Assembly (NCBI GenBank): GCA_038503075.1
Contig: JBCAML010000019.1
Span: 1,302,001-1,366,000, forward strand
DNA length: 64,000 nt
DNA from: Gyromitra esculenta
Lineage: Eukaryota; Ascomycota; Pezizomycetes; Pezizales; Discinaceae
Reading direction: 5' to 3'
The notes beneath the pieces were generated by a model. It ran no database searches, was not told where the DNA came from, and saw only the letters and a list, made by a program, of their open reading frames with translations. Every line of letters begins with the position of its first letter. The first letter of the stretch is position 1. Positions 24,824-36,445 of the stretch are shown here, one piece after another. A program made the position numbers and the translations under genes.

Positions 24824-25456
24824 ACAAAAAACTACGAATCAGAGCCACCTTTCCTATTATTATTTTTGCTTTCCCTTCGAATCGTTATGAATTTATATTA
24901 TGAGTACAGAAACTTGAACGAGGAATTTCTTTAGCGGGGGCTGTAGTTTAAAAATAGTGTATTCCTAAAGGAATGAGGACAGGCTGAAATAAAAAGCGTT
25001 TACCTTTGAGTACTAATTTTTGCAAAACCTTCTTGACAGCGACCTCTCCGCGGCCTCGGAAGTGATCCGATTGTGTCTTTTCCACCTCTTGGCATCCGGG
25101 AAAACCCTTCCTCTTTCCTGTACGGCGGCTAGGGAGCCAGGTAGCAAAGGCCAAGAGATGAGCGAATAACAACCTTGTCTACGAACAGCAGTCTACTGAT
25201 TTAGCGCTGTGAAACTAAATGGGATGTCATTGAGTATGCAAGCGAATTCATATCCCGAGCGAAACTTCTACGAGCGTTTTTCAGAGCTGACAGGATACTA
25301 TTGGATTAGAGCATCCCTATTCATTATTAGTTTTGCATCAATTAGCCGGGCATGAACTTAGTGATGTTAATGTCTCAGCTTTGCTAAGTCTTGCTGGTGA
25401 AACTTCCACTTGTGTTGCGGTGTATCTAGGAAATAGCAGTGCTAATACAAGCTGTA

Positions 25457-25814
25457 CAGTCGCAACTCGATATGCCGGATGCCAAGTATCGGGTGGATTC
25501 CGTACGTGACAGCAAACTATTCCTAGACCTGGGCATCATAAATTTTAGGGTTAGGGTATTTGAGTCTATGGAAGGCACTAGTGCTCCCCCAACAAATATA
25601 AATACCGGCTGCCGAACTAAGAAAACCCGTGACAGCAAATATTATTTATATAGTGGTAGGGGCCTAGAACACATCCCACCCCCTATACGGCACGAGATAA
25701 CAAAAAATCCGGGGCAGCAAATTCATTCTGATGGTGGAAACCCATAGCGGTAAAATTTGTACGTGACAGTAAGGGATCCGAGGCGGTGGGTTCCAACATA
25801 TTGAGTTGCGACTG
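25457..25814. mobile_element. MITE, 358 bp, CAGT ends with TA flanks
   Basis: The left end CAGTCGCAACTCGATAT and the right end ATATTGAGTTGCGACTG are inverted copies with one mismatch. TA lies on both sides (25455-25456 and 25815-25816). CAGT termini and TA target duplication are typical of pogo/Fot1-type Tc1-mariner elements. The interior has no long frame. Confidence 0.85.
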
Positions 25815-26449
25815 TATTTTAAAAGTTCTAGTATCTCACCTAACTATAAGCCATTTTTGGTTCTTTGACGGATTGCAAATGGCTTGTTAAGCGACTGGTT
25901 TCTTTCCTTTTTGGAACGTACCTATATTTGTTATGCATAGCATTTATTGGCTTCCTAAGTAAATGTTGAAAGTGACTACAAGTACATATGTATGTAGTGG
26001 CTAGTAGATCCCCATTGCTTGTGTATGTACCTTATAGAATGTCATGTATACTTTCCAGTACACTTACACCTACACTCTGAGCATGGAATGAATAGTAACT
26101 ATTTCATGATATACTTGGGTTAAGAATAAACTGTCGCTCATAAGTCTACGTACTGCCTAGCGCGGCAACCACAGCGACCAGGGTGTTTTTTTTTTTGAAA
26201 ATGGAAACTTCGCCAAAACTTCCCAATAGAAAGTGTAGCCTTTTGGAGCTAGTATATAGGATTCGGACCATAATTGCTTTGAAACTCGTGGAGAAGTTGG
26301 GAAAAACGTCAGAATCCAGCAACCAAGGCTTGGTATTTTGAGTGATGCCAAGCCACGCCTAACTTAAGCGTTTTTTTTTCATATTTTTGCCCTGGAATTT
26401 TTTTAGTTAATAAAGACAGGTACTGGGTCTACACGGACATGGTCATAAG

Positions 26450-26520
26450 AATCGGAAAACTTTAATCCCTTTTCTCATATAAATTTCAATGAGAGCAGGG
26501 ATTGAAGTTTTCCGGTTTTT
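26450..26520. repeat. Hairpin-forming inverted repeat
   Basis: The arms CGGAAAACTTTAATCCC and GGGATTGAAGTTTTCCG pair with one mismatch. They are separated by about 30 bp that include CTCAT/ATGAG. This may be a very small MITE or a remnant. Confidence 0.6.
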
Positions 26521-26972
26521 ACACTCATACCCGAGTATACCGTGGATACTCGAAAAACTCGGTATCTCCGTTGCCCAGTGCCACCTTGGTCTAGCTTAGA
26601 TTGGCTTAAATACTTCCTAGAATAAGCTTAGACAGCTCTCGCTAACGCCTCAAGATCTTGCTTAAGCCTTAGGAATTTCCTTTACAAGTTAGCGACGAGC
26701 TTAAAACAGATACTGAATTTTTCGAGTTTCTGCGTATTGCCTGACACGGGCGGTCTAATGACGAACAGGGGTCAAGGCTTGGCAAGGACTGCCTCTCTTA
26801 TCCTTTGAACCGTAACCGGTCCCTTTTGGGACCGATTTCTACCTATTTTCCAGACTTTCATCAACTGTGCAGCAACTACCCTCTAGATACCCATTGATGT
26901 TATAACTGAAAGATTCAAAAGAAGACAATTAGCCTTCAATGAAATTCCCATATTTTTAGTAAATTTGTAGAG

Positions 26973-27082
26973 CTCTACTCGTGTCGCCAGATTTATAATG
27001 CGTCACGTGACTGGATTCTCATAGAGAATCGGTCCAGAATCCGGTCACATGACGCAATTTAAATCTAGCAACATGAGCAGAG
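26973..27082. mobile_element. Fold-back MITE, 110 bp
   Basis: Two arms of about 46 bp pair over nearly the whole element. Left starts CTCTACTCGTGTCGCCAGAT, right ends ATCTAGCAACATGAGCAGAG. Each arm holds a TGCGTCACGTGAC / GTCACATGACGCA block. A centre of about 18 bp remains. Confidence 0.75.
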
Positions 27083-27279
27083 AGAATTTTGAAAGTAGGG
27101 CACTTTTGGTGTAAATTAAGCCTATGTCAACAGTACCTAGAGCAATTCTAACCCCACAAGAAGAGAGTTTTTTTCCCATTCTTAGCTATAGGATACTTGG
27201 GTAGGTTAGCTTCGCAATTTTTCTATGGCAGAGGCTATTTATTCTTTTTATATGTGTAGGGTGGCATGGGAGAAAGGTA

Positions 27280-27459
27280 CAGTACAATCGCCCTATAAGA
27301 ATATTAATACTAACTATAAGAATGCTCGCCTTACAAGAATGCTGAATCCAGTCCTGACAGGGGTAAATTTGAGTGTGACCTGCTTTTCATATAAGAATGA
27401 CTCTTTTGTAAGAATATGATTTTCGGAACCAACCGTATTCGTATAGGGCGATTGTACTG
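27280..27459. mobile_element. MITE, 180 bp, same family as 57086-57184
   Basis: The left end CAGTACAATCGCCCTATAAG and the right end TATAGGGCGATTGTACTG are inverted. The element is flanked by TA on both sides. Internal copies of TATAAGAATG and TAAGAATG give it a repetitive look. Confidence 0.85.
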
Positions 27460-27534
27460 TAGCGGTTTTTTGGTATCATGACGAAAAGTACCGATGGTAG
27501 TGTAATATTAGGAAGGTTTTTTTTCCTGGGTATA

Positions 27535-27721
27535 CAGTGGAGTCTCGATAGTGGCATACGGCTAGGAATGAGAAATGGTATGCTGGTGGCGAAATATATA
27601 TGCTTCTAGAGAGTGGAATCTTGGCGCCAATTTGCCATACATTTATCATTGGGAATATTGAACAATATGTCACTATCGAGAATATGCTGCTATCGGGTAT
27701 GCTACAATCGAGACCCCACTG
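27535..27721. mobile_element. MITE, 187 bp, CAGTGG ends with TA flanks
   Basis: The left end CAGTGGAGTCTCGATAGTGG and the right end TACAATCGAGACCCCACTG form inverted repeats with a few mismatches. TA flanks both ends. The interior repeats ATGxCACTATCGAG-type words. Confidence 0.85.
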
Positions 27722-29470
27722 TAATCTCAATTTTCTATAACCTACAAATCTACAAATACAGTAAAATGTCTGCATACTAGCTAAATTTGTTGCTCCTATA
27801 CTAATTTGCAAGCTTGAACTTCTTGAGGGCTTATTATATAGTACAAGAAGACTCAAAGCTTTCTATATTTTCGCAGTTTTAGAAAAATAATGCCAAACCT
27901 CTACAAATGCCAAACATCAAAGGCCTGAAATGTGCTTCTTTAAAGGGGAGATGCAAAATAGCTATTATATAGGTGGTATATCTTCTTAAAAACTATAAAT
28001 TTTTTTAGAGTGATAGCTGCTAAGAAAATACTCTTGTATATGGTCAAAATTACCGGTCCCAAGCGGGACCGAAACCGGGTTACGGTCTAAGGAATAGTCC
28101 TGTAGATCCATGGGTAACTAATATGACGCTTTAGCCTTTATACTTAGAACCACGTATGTGTATTGAATGACCCTATTGTTTACTGAAATATAACTTTAGA
28201 TTCTACACAGGGAAGACAAGCGCTACTTTACGTAACACCTCTACAACACGGTTCGCAAAGTGGGGGTGCCCGAAGAAACATGCAGTGGAAGGCTGATGCA
28301 GCACCTTTCACCCGTATGTATAAAGAAGGGTGCGATAAACGGCATACTCACCAACGTTGAATGTACAAATCTCGTACAATTTGAATTTATAATAGATAGT
28401 CACGGGCACATTTTTGCTTTGCATGATCGAGCATGAGAATTCGTTACTCAACAGAGACACTGAATTGAAGATCATGATTTTACTGAGGTGTTTGCCCCTT
28501 TAGATTAAGTAAGGTTAGGAGTAATGGAACGTGTATTTCAGGAATGGTTGTCTCAGAACAGTGATCGGCCACCGGCATGAAGTTATGGTTTTAACCGTCT
28601 CGTGGTCTGCCATTGCTGTTATTTGGTTTTTTTGCTCTACTTTACAACCCATGCCTATGATTGCCACTTTGGTTGTCTTTACTCCCAGCTACCACCAGGA
28701 AATGCATACTAAGTTGGGCGTTTGGGTTTGTTTGAGTAAAATCATCAAGGGGAGGGATAAACTGATGTTGGTGAATAGTTGGATTATGGGAGTTTGAGTA
28801 TTGTTAGATTCTAGAGGGGAAAGCGTACAGAACGCCTGAGATCTCGCTATCCTTCCATTCGGTGACTTCCATTTCTCGTAAATAGAATACAAAATGCCTA
28901 CATACATGTATAATCAAACATTTACTTTTCGCCCATCGTAGTAGCTTAGCTATAAGGAACGGGGTCAGGCTGGGACAGCAGGATGTGAATTATATTCTGG
29001 CTGGTCGAAGTATCATTGAAGCTCAATTACAGCCAGCAAGCACCCAAGATCGAATTCGAACTGATGGCTTAAACAGTATGAATCATGCCACCTCAACCAA
29101 TCTCATCACCTATGGCCGAGAAAATACGGCATCTTGGTGTACCACTGAGGATGTTCTTATCAAGCCGTCACTGGCATTGGAACACCCATTCAGTGTGGTT
29201 AGCGCGTGTATGCTGCTCGAAAAAAAGAAATTCTTCGGTGTAGAAAGTAGCGAATGGGGAATGAAATCACATTTAAAGAACAACATATTAGGGTTTTAGG
29301 GATCAGAGAGGTGTTGATTGGTTAGACCAAACTAGATAAATCATATTATATCACTCGACACGTTTTGTACACCTATTGGCGAAGTTTATTCATTATTTCA
29401 TTGGGGTCAACGCGCTTAGGAATCTCACAGCAGATCGGTATCCTATTAAATACACAGAAGCTCTCTCTAT

Positions 29471-29944
29471 GTACCACGGGGGTCAGGGAAAGTCTAATGA
29501 CAGGTGGCGATGCAGCTCTTTTCTTGTGGGACTCCAACTCATTTAAATTACTAATTAATTTTATCTAATTTTTAAAACATACCGTAGAACTCGTATAAAT
29601 ACAGACCGTTGCCAAGAGGGTGGCTTTTAGGATACGATTCCAATTAGAGGGAGAGATTCGCGGATTCGGGGGTCTTTTCGAATACGCTGCAAACAGACTC
29701 CAACAACCTCAGCTGAGCCGTCTCCCTCCCTCCCTCCCGATGTGTTTTAAGTTGCCCTAGAGAAGTTGGCACTCCAAGCTTCTCTCTTGGCAACGGTCTG
29801 TATTTATACAAGTTCTACGGTAGCATCCATCACCTCTTACCATTTTTATTAGGTCTCTTGAAGAGTTGTGGAGTGGGAAGAAAGACCAACAGCTCTTACC
29901 TGCCCCGCCACCTGTTATCAAGCTTACCCCCACACCTGTAGTAC
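29471..29944. mobile_element. MITE family GTA-TACGG, copy A (interrupted)
   Basis: The left end GTACCACGGGGGTCAGGGAA is inverted relative to the right end CCCACACCTGTAGTAC. Both ends continue into AGGTGGCG/CGCCACCT blocks. The element is split by the insertion at 29582-29820. Without it copy A would be about 231 bp, matching copies B (34241-34483) and C (58766-59003). Confidence 0.8.
29582..29820. mobile_element. MITE, 239 bp, nested in copy A
   Basis: The ends are inverted over about 37 bp with one mismatch. Left starts CCGTAGAACTCGTATAAATA, right ends TATTTATACAAGTTCTACGG. TA flanks both sides (29580-29581 and 29821-29822). The interior contains a CCCTC-rich stretch. Confidence 0.9.
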
Positions 29945-30639
29945 AGAGCCTTTCAATCAATCCACCAAAGAAACTACAGGTGGGGTTATCAAGTGCTGCG
30001 CATTCCAATACATATATGTGTGGGCTGATTGATTACGTGCATGTATGTGCATGCGCACGTTAACTATAGAGGGGAAGAGCGAATAAAGAATCGATCGAGG
30101 GAAAAAATTCTTAGATGGTCGATTTTCAACATGTCACATTGCTATGGGAACTGGCTGAAGAAGCTCTCTTTTTCCCTCTTTTCTTTTTCTGTTTCATATG
30201 CTTGAGCTCTCGGGCCCCGTAAAACCGCCACCTTCCAAGGGTCAATAACTCATAAGTTACGATACCCTAGAGGTCAACTTATAATTCGGATGTGGATGTT
30301 AGGGTGGTCATATGCCTCGTTCTCGGTGAAAATATACTGGGTCCTTATCCCTGAGTTTGGGGTTTTACCGGTATTTGGCTACTCGTGCCTGTTACAACTT
30401 TATTGCTCATAATTGGATGACGTTTCCGAACCGGCCTGAGTCCGCATATAGGTGCAGACCAGTAGAGAAGTAATGAGAAGCAGATTCTAGCTAATAGAGT
30501 AGTGAGTCTTAGTTGAAATGAGGGTGTATGACTTGCGTATCTGGTTCTGAGGCTCAAATGAGGACCAAAACTCCTAACCTAAGCGACCATAGTGTTCATA
30601 GCTACTTTGTTGGCTAGATTTCAAATTCAATTATGAGTA

Positions 30640-30772
30640 CCTAGACACCACATGAAGAACCTGAAAATGCATGTTCTCGGTCGGGGTTTCTGGTTGACTG
30701 GATCTAGCAATATCAACTTACTGATTAGTCAACCTAATATCCTTGTTTCCAGGTTCTTCATGATGTATCCGG
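30640..30772. mobile_element. 133-bp MITE (related to 31499 and 46436)
   Basis: The arms ACATGAAGAACCTGAAAATG and TTTCCAGGTTCTTCATG are inverted. It shares the subterminal word CATTTTCAGGT (here inverted) with the other two 133-bp elements. It reads in the opposite direction, and its outer ends are less clear than theirs. Confidence 0.55.
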
Positions 30773-31498
30773 ATGCATCTTATCTATGCGTATATGTATG
30801 CACAAGGAGTTGTAATTTATGCTGCTCCCACATGGGTGAGCTTTGGGTAATTATTTTTATGAGCATATGGTCTTCCTATCTTAATGCATCAAGACTCGCC
30901 TTACAACAAATATATTACCATGCCTCAGGTTAACTCCCTAATACTCGAGATATTAAGGTGCCCAGTGTCATTAGAGTATTCTCTCTTTCTTGCCTTGCTT
31001 ACTTTGTAGGCTCTAAATTGTTTAACGTCAAAGGTTTATATAGTGTATTTCATCCACTAGGCTGGCTTGTAGCTAAAGAAGTGACTTTCTTTTTCCCAGG
31101 GGATGAAGAGGCGTCGGCCTTAAGTCAGCGAGATGACGTCAAACCTCTGAAATATAGTAGGCCCTGCATTTTTTAGTCGTTTACGTCCATAAGACTACTT
31201 GGGTGGAAAAATTTAAAATACCTTCAGACAATATGATCGCCTTGTGAAAAACTAGCCATATATTCCTGAGGACACCCTTCGTGATCATATGAGTGATATT
31301 ATAGCTAGTCGATTAGTGTGGTAGAAGTGCATGACGTGAAAGTGGACGTGGGGGTACTAACGTAACAGCTACCTACCCTACGTGCAATTGCATGCATCGT
31401 GATTACGGAGCAAAGCCTACCCGATAAAACCCCATGCTGCCTGGGCTGAAATTTTGAGCAAGACCCATAGCACGCCATCACCAACCACCAACTTCATA

Positions 31499-31631
31499 CC
31501 CGCAACAGGCATAAAGAACCCGAAAATGCAAATGGGAGTCAACCAACAAAGTCGTGTATGTGTTGGATTAGAGTGAACAAAAAATCATTGCCAGCAAAAA
31601 TCATTTTCGGGTTGTTTATACCTGTTGCGAG
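31499..31631. mobile_element. 133-bp MITE
   Basis: The left end CCCGCAACAGGCATAAAGAA and the right end TTGTTTATACCTGTTGCGAG are inverted with few mismatches. TA flanks are at 31497-31498 and 31632-31633. The interior has AAAAAATCATTGCCAGCAAA and CATTTTCGGGT. Confidence 0.8.
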
Positions 31632-32789
31632 TATATACCCACAGCCTTGCAGTAAATTAAAATATACCTAAGGTGTTGTTTTCAGGATCAATGCGGTTTA
31701 CATGACACACCGAAGATGTTCCTTTGTTGGAAGTATGCGGATCTGTATGGTTGGCATGGCCGAAACGCGAAGTTGCGCATTTGCATTTAACCTAAGGAGC
31801 ATTGTCATATGGCTCCACGAAATTCCACACCATAGCTGGCATGCAGAAAGCGATGGTTGCTTTACTTTAGAAACCTTGGTTTTATTGTCTATCATAGTTC
31901 CTAATTGTGGGTGCTGGAGTTTATCCGGACACGAGATGAATAAACCCTAACCCTTTAGCTCAGATGCACATAACTTAATTAACAACTAGCAATTGTAACA
32001 AGTAGCTAAGGTAGGTGTATCTCTCATGCATTTTATTAGTAGTCGGTTCTTTTCCGGATGTGCACTCCTACGTGTAGCTATTCGCTCTGACATTACATGT
32101 GTGTGCTGGACAGGGAGTTTAAAGGGGGCTTGCTTCAAAGATCGAAATAATAGTAGGAACCGAGCTAACCGAGACTTAGAGTTGTATTATCTGGTTGCTA
32201 CGATTTTAATATTTTTATGCCGGAAGATCCGACTTAAGTCACAGGTTATCATTCGTACGCCACACGTACAGTTGGGGAGAATATCCGGTCATGATCATGG
32301 GGTTGACCATCCCAGCGGAGAAGATTCTGCCCAATTGATATAAGCAGTGATATGATGGCGAGCAGTCGAGGTAAAAATATTATCTGTTACATTTTAAAAG
32401 AATTGCTCCCCCAATCGTAGCTGCGCGATTCCGTATCAGCATATCCTTGTACGCCTATGGCTAGATTTGGACCTTTCGATCGAAGCCAACAGAAATTCCA
32501 CATCTACGAAGGAGAAGCCTCCTGCTTTAGAAACATCATGCATTGCCAACAGTATACTCTAAGTTCGGTTAGAGAAAGCCCAACAAGCTGCTTGAGAATA
32601 TCAGAAATGATTTCCCGAACAAGTAACTAATAAGCAACCGAATCTCCAGATATGGAGATTTTTATTTAAGTATTTTGGTCTAGTTCGGTCCGAGCGTGTT
32701 CATTACAACCAAGATAATATGGTATCCACGCTAGGGTCTACTGCTCTACAAGGTGCTGGAATGCATCAATTTACACATTGCCCATACAA

Positions 32790-33450
32790 ATAATATGGGA
32801 AACGTCACATGAAGATGCACTGGCATTAACAGGGAACGTTATTTGTAAACGCAAAACCTGATGCATTTATTAATGCATAACGGGTAGATTTTGCTCTGCT
32901 AATGGGTAATAGATATGTTTCCTATAGGGAAACTTATTGGGAAAGTTGTTAGGAAATGTGTCAAGGAATATGTATAAAGTAAAGCTGTAAAAAAATGTGA
33001 ATGTAAAGTGTAGACAAAAGTATATTTGGGAAAGGTGTAGTCAAAGGTGTAGGTAAACGTATTAGAGAAAGTGTACTTGGGAGAGTCGTTGAGAAAGTCA
33101 GCAGGAAATGCATATTTTATATCTTTTACAATATAAATAACGCATTAGTGGGGTTTTGATATTGAACAGATAGCCAAGAAGGCAAGGTAGGAGATATAGG
33201 AACTGAATAAAACAGGTTCAATCCCTGCTCCAAGCAAATCTATTTGTAAAAACTACTTTTAGTTGGGCAAGTCGTAAAATAAATGCATTTCCCCCATACG
33301 AAATTGATTCATTAAGTGATGCGCTGCACGATGCATTTCCCCAGCGAAAATTTGACATTTATTGTTTCATTAGCTGATCCATTTACTGACGAATTTCTCA
33401 CACAGTTATTGATGTATTAGCCGACGCATTAGCCGATGCGTTCCCACACC
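32790..33450. repeat. Degenerate short tandem motifs
   Basis: From about 32795 to 33110 words such as GGGAAACGT, GGGAAAGTT, GGAAATGTG, GGGAAAGGTGTA and GAGAAAGTGTA recur every 10-25 bp. From about 33280 to 33445 a 12-bp motif close to GATGCATTAGCC recurs. Units are too diverged for a clean array, and the origin is unknown. Confidence 0.4.
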
Positions 33451-34064
33451 TCTTAGAGGCTGGTTTCTCGTCAGGGAATTTTCAACACTCCATCTAGGTC
33501 CCAAACCCCACACATTTCTCTAGCTCTCCGCTTATGGTATTCTATAATTTAGCTCTATAGGATAAATAACTGTTATTACGTTTTAAGTATTCGCTGCAAT
33601 TGCGTAGTGATTACATTCTTGTGGGACGCGTACGCTCTTACACCAAATCGAGTTGTTCTATCCCGGGTACGTTCCCTAATCATGGTTCGTACGTGTAGTA
33701 ATGCACTCAATTTTTCACTGTAATTCTCACTTCTAGGAGATGATACAATTGAATGGAGGAATGCGTGCTGGATAAGCTTCCGGGAGATCTGGTCATGAGC
33801 CTGAAAGATAGATTTTCTAGGGGTGTTCACAGCCTTGCAGTTCTCCACCTCCTAGTGGTCACCGATGATAGAACGATTGGTATCTATTGTCGCCGATGAA
33901 GAAACACTACGCAGTTACTTTGGTTTACGTCCTTGGAAAAATAACTTTTGGCGGCGGTGCATGAACCCACCATGCATACATTTCCCTTGTCTTACCTCTC
34001 CTTGACATCAAGCTATCACTCTTTCTGATATATCCCATTTATTATTGAGAATATACCGTATGCA

Positions 34065-34240
34065 CTAGGGAAATACGACTTGAAAGTGTCCCAAGCTAAG
34101 CCCTATACGGTACGAAATGCGGTTTCTTATTGATTTTTTGTGAGAACATATGTGGCTCACGTGGAAAGCCAGCTTCTAAATGGATTATCCAATACCAAAT
34201 TAAGCCTAGCTCGGGGCACTTTCAGGCCGTATTTCTCTAG
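34065..34240. mobile_element. MITE, about 176 bp, CTAG ends
   Basis: The left arm CTAGGGAAATACGACTTGAA and the right arm TTCAGGCCGTATTTCTCTAG are inverted over about 42 bp with several mismatches. The right end abuts MITE copy B. Confidence 0.7.
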
Positions 34241-34483
34241 TATTACGGGTGCCGGGATAAGTCTGTAACCAAGTGGCGGTGCAACCCTTCTCTTGAGGGA
34301 CCTAAGCTTGCCTGAATCTCCAGATTTTACCAATTAACGTAGATTGATACCTAGTGTATAGCATCCTTCACTTACTAGAAGGCCTTATCAGGGCTCGCTG
34401 AGAGTTGTGGACTGAGAGGAAAGGCTGTTTTCTCTTACTCGCACCGCCACCCGGTGACAGACTTATCCTGACACCTGTAGTAC
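34241..34483. mobile_element. MITE family GTA-TACGG, copy B
   Basis: The left end TATTACGGGTGCCGGGATAA and the right end TTATCCTGACACCTGTAGTA are inverted, continuing into AGTGGCGGTGC / GCACCGCCAC. The internal GTATAGCATCCTTCAC matches the sequence around the insertion in copy A, so it represents the empty site. Confidence 0.8.
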
Positions 34484-36445
34484 ATACGGTAATAGCTACT
34501 GTTTCAGACATGCGGTCGTGGCGGGTTCGGGAGAAATAAAGGATCGCTCCTTCCTAGTTCCTGCGCATATGCACAAAGAAACTCTAACGCTGATTAAACT
34601 ACATGTTCCTAGAAGCTTATCTTTGCCAATAAAACCGTTTATTATCAACGAGGGTTCTGGTCTGTTCTTGATATCAAGATATATATATAAATTGGACGTT
34701 TTCTTTAGTGTTTATATAAGTGATTTCCAGATGACACTATGTCAATACTAGAGACTAAAACCTATTACCAAGTACTCCTAGTGGCTTTATAGTATATGTG
34801 AGATGAACTAATATCTATTAAACTAGGTGATATTATAATGTAGTAACCTTGCATGCAGTGCCGAGTGATATTTTATGAAACGTCCCTACCTTGAGAGCCT
34901 TGTAAAGCTGTACATAGTTGTACGGTAATTAATGCTCAGACATCAAATCCAGCATATAAAACCCATATCTTTTTGATAAAAAATCACGGAGACCACCGTG
35001 TGGTGCGAGCAATAGAGGCGGCGATGCATTTGCTATTCAAGGCTCTACTAAATTTTGCTAAGTAGCATACTGGCTTGGCACAGAGCCTTGCCATCTCTGC
35101 CTCGCCACCTCGGGGGAAATTTCGGCGAATTAAGATGAGTATTCAAATGTGGCTTTGATATTATTACTAATAATCCATTCGAGACACCCTGAGGGTTACT
35201 TTACGAAACACCTTATATCACCCATAATACACGTACCTTGCGAGATCGAGACACCACTCCCGCGGAAAAACCTCTGCATGGCGATCGAGCGATTTTGAAG
35301 CCTGTATTGGGCGACGCCACTCAATCACAATGCTTCCTGGCAAAGTCTGTTTCACCACCTCGAGCTACAAGAACAGTTCTGCAGTATATCTCTCTTTCAA
35401 ATGCCTGGTTTCGGCATCTATAGTTCGGACGGGATCCACACAGCTCTCTTGAATGTGTTGTATGGGACGTAGCCGCAGGTAACCGTCAAGTGTGTCTAAT
35501 TAACGTGCTGAGAATTTCAGCCGCAGGCCAACAGGTTGGTCTCAGACTTGGTCAGGGCCGGATTCAGATCTGGCACCATATGGATCGGCGTCATGGAGGA
35601 CGGAAACATGCGTTACGCAAATCCTATCGAGCGGAAGAGCCAATAGGACGCTAGTGTACGACTATCATTTTTTAGACAGCTTTATAGCTTGTTTGGGACT
35701 TTATACGATCTCTCTGACCATCCTAGTGTAATATGTTATTCCATTCAATTGTGAGGAGAAGAAATCATCGAAAATTCAAACACGTAACTGCTATAAGTCT
35801 AATTCTTAATTTGGCTGGGACGGTCATTGAGGTGAGGCAAGCTTCTGTAGGTGGCCTAACTCAACGTCGTCGTGCATGGCTTCACCATCACTGAGACATA
35901 CTAGTTGGAAAAACGACTTTTTGACGAGAATCATATGCATTAATTTTTAAATGTTCAAATAACCTTCTTTAGCTTTTGTCTGCTCTTTTTGATTTCGTTC
36001 TAGAAAGTTCTCGCTGTTTACAGGGGTGGGCAATTTTTATGGCTATCTTCGCCTTGCCATACTGGCGCCTTCTCGGGGTTTTCTTTTCTTGAATGGGCTT
36101 CGTGTCATTTCTGCTGGCTTTTGACAGGTGTGTTGAGAGAATTATGGATTGGTGTTAAAGGACATGGCTGTGCTCACCATTGACCTATGGCATGAGCGTG
36201 CGCAATTCTTGTTTGCGTATAAGTTATTTGCTTATTCCTCGCACATGCAAGTTCTTATGTTCGGTGTTCATGCATCCCCTCTACCCTACAAATATTCTAG
36301 TATTCTTTTATAGCTCCCATTCTCCAAACACTTCTGCTTAAAACCCAAAACCTTTCACTATAAACCCAATTCACTCAGCCCAATTCATTCATCCACCCGC
36401 TCATTCAGATTTACTGATTCGACATAATATATTCTATACTAAAGC

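Larger units (their letters stand above)
26802..28093. mobile_element. Possible 1.29-kb outer element enclosing other MITEs
   Basis: The ends are inverted and related: left CCTTTGAACCGTAACCGG, right CCGGGTTACGGTCTAAGG. Just inside each end is a small palindrome, CGGTCCC-4nt-GGGACCG (26817-26834 and 28054-28071). Three smaller inverted-repeat elements lie between. The boundaries and single-element status are inference. Confidence 0.4.
24824..36445. other. 11.6-kb gene-free island rich in miniature inverted-repeat elements
   Basis: No credible gene was found. The island contains at least nine small inverted-repeat elements listed separately, several flanked by TA and two nested. No transposase-like frame was recognised, so the elements are non-autonomous. 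Sequence between the elements is AT-leaning and unclassified. A TACATGTA site is at 28903. Confidence 0.6.

Noticed and set aside
33200..33240. tRNA-like T-loop GGTTCAATCCCTGC
   Set aside because: No matching D-arm, anticodon arm or acceptor stem could be paired upstream.
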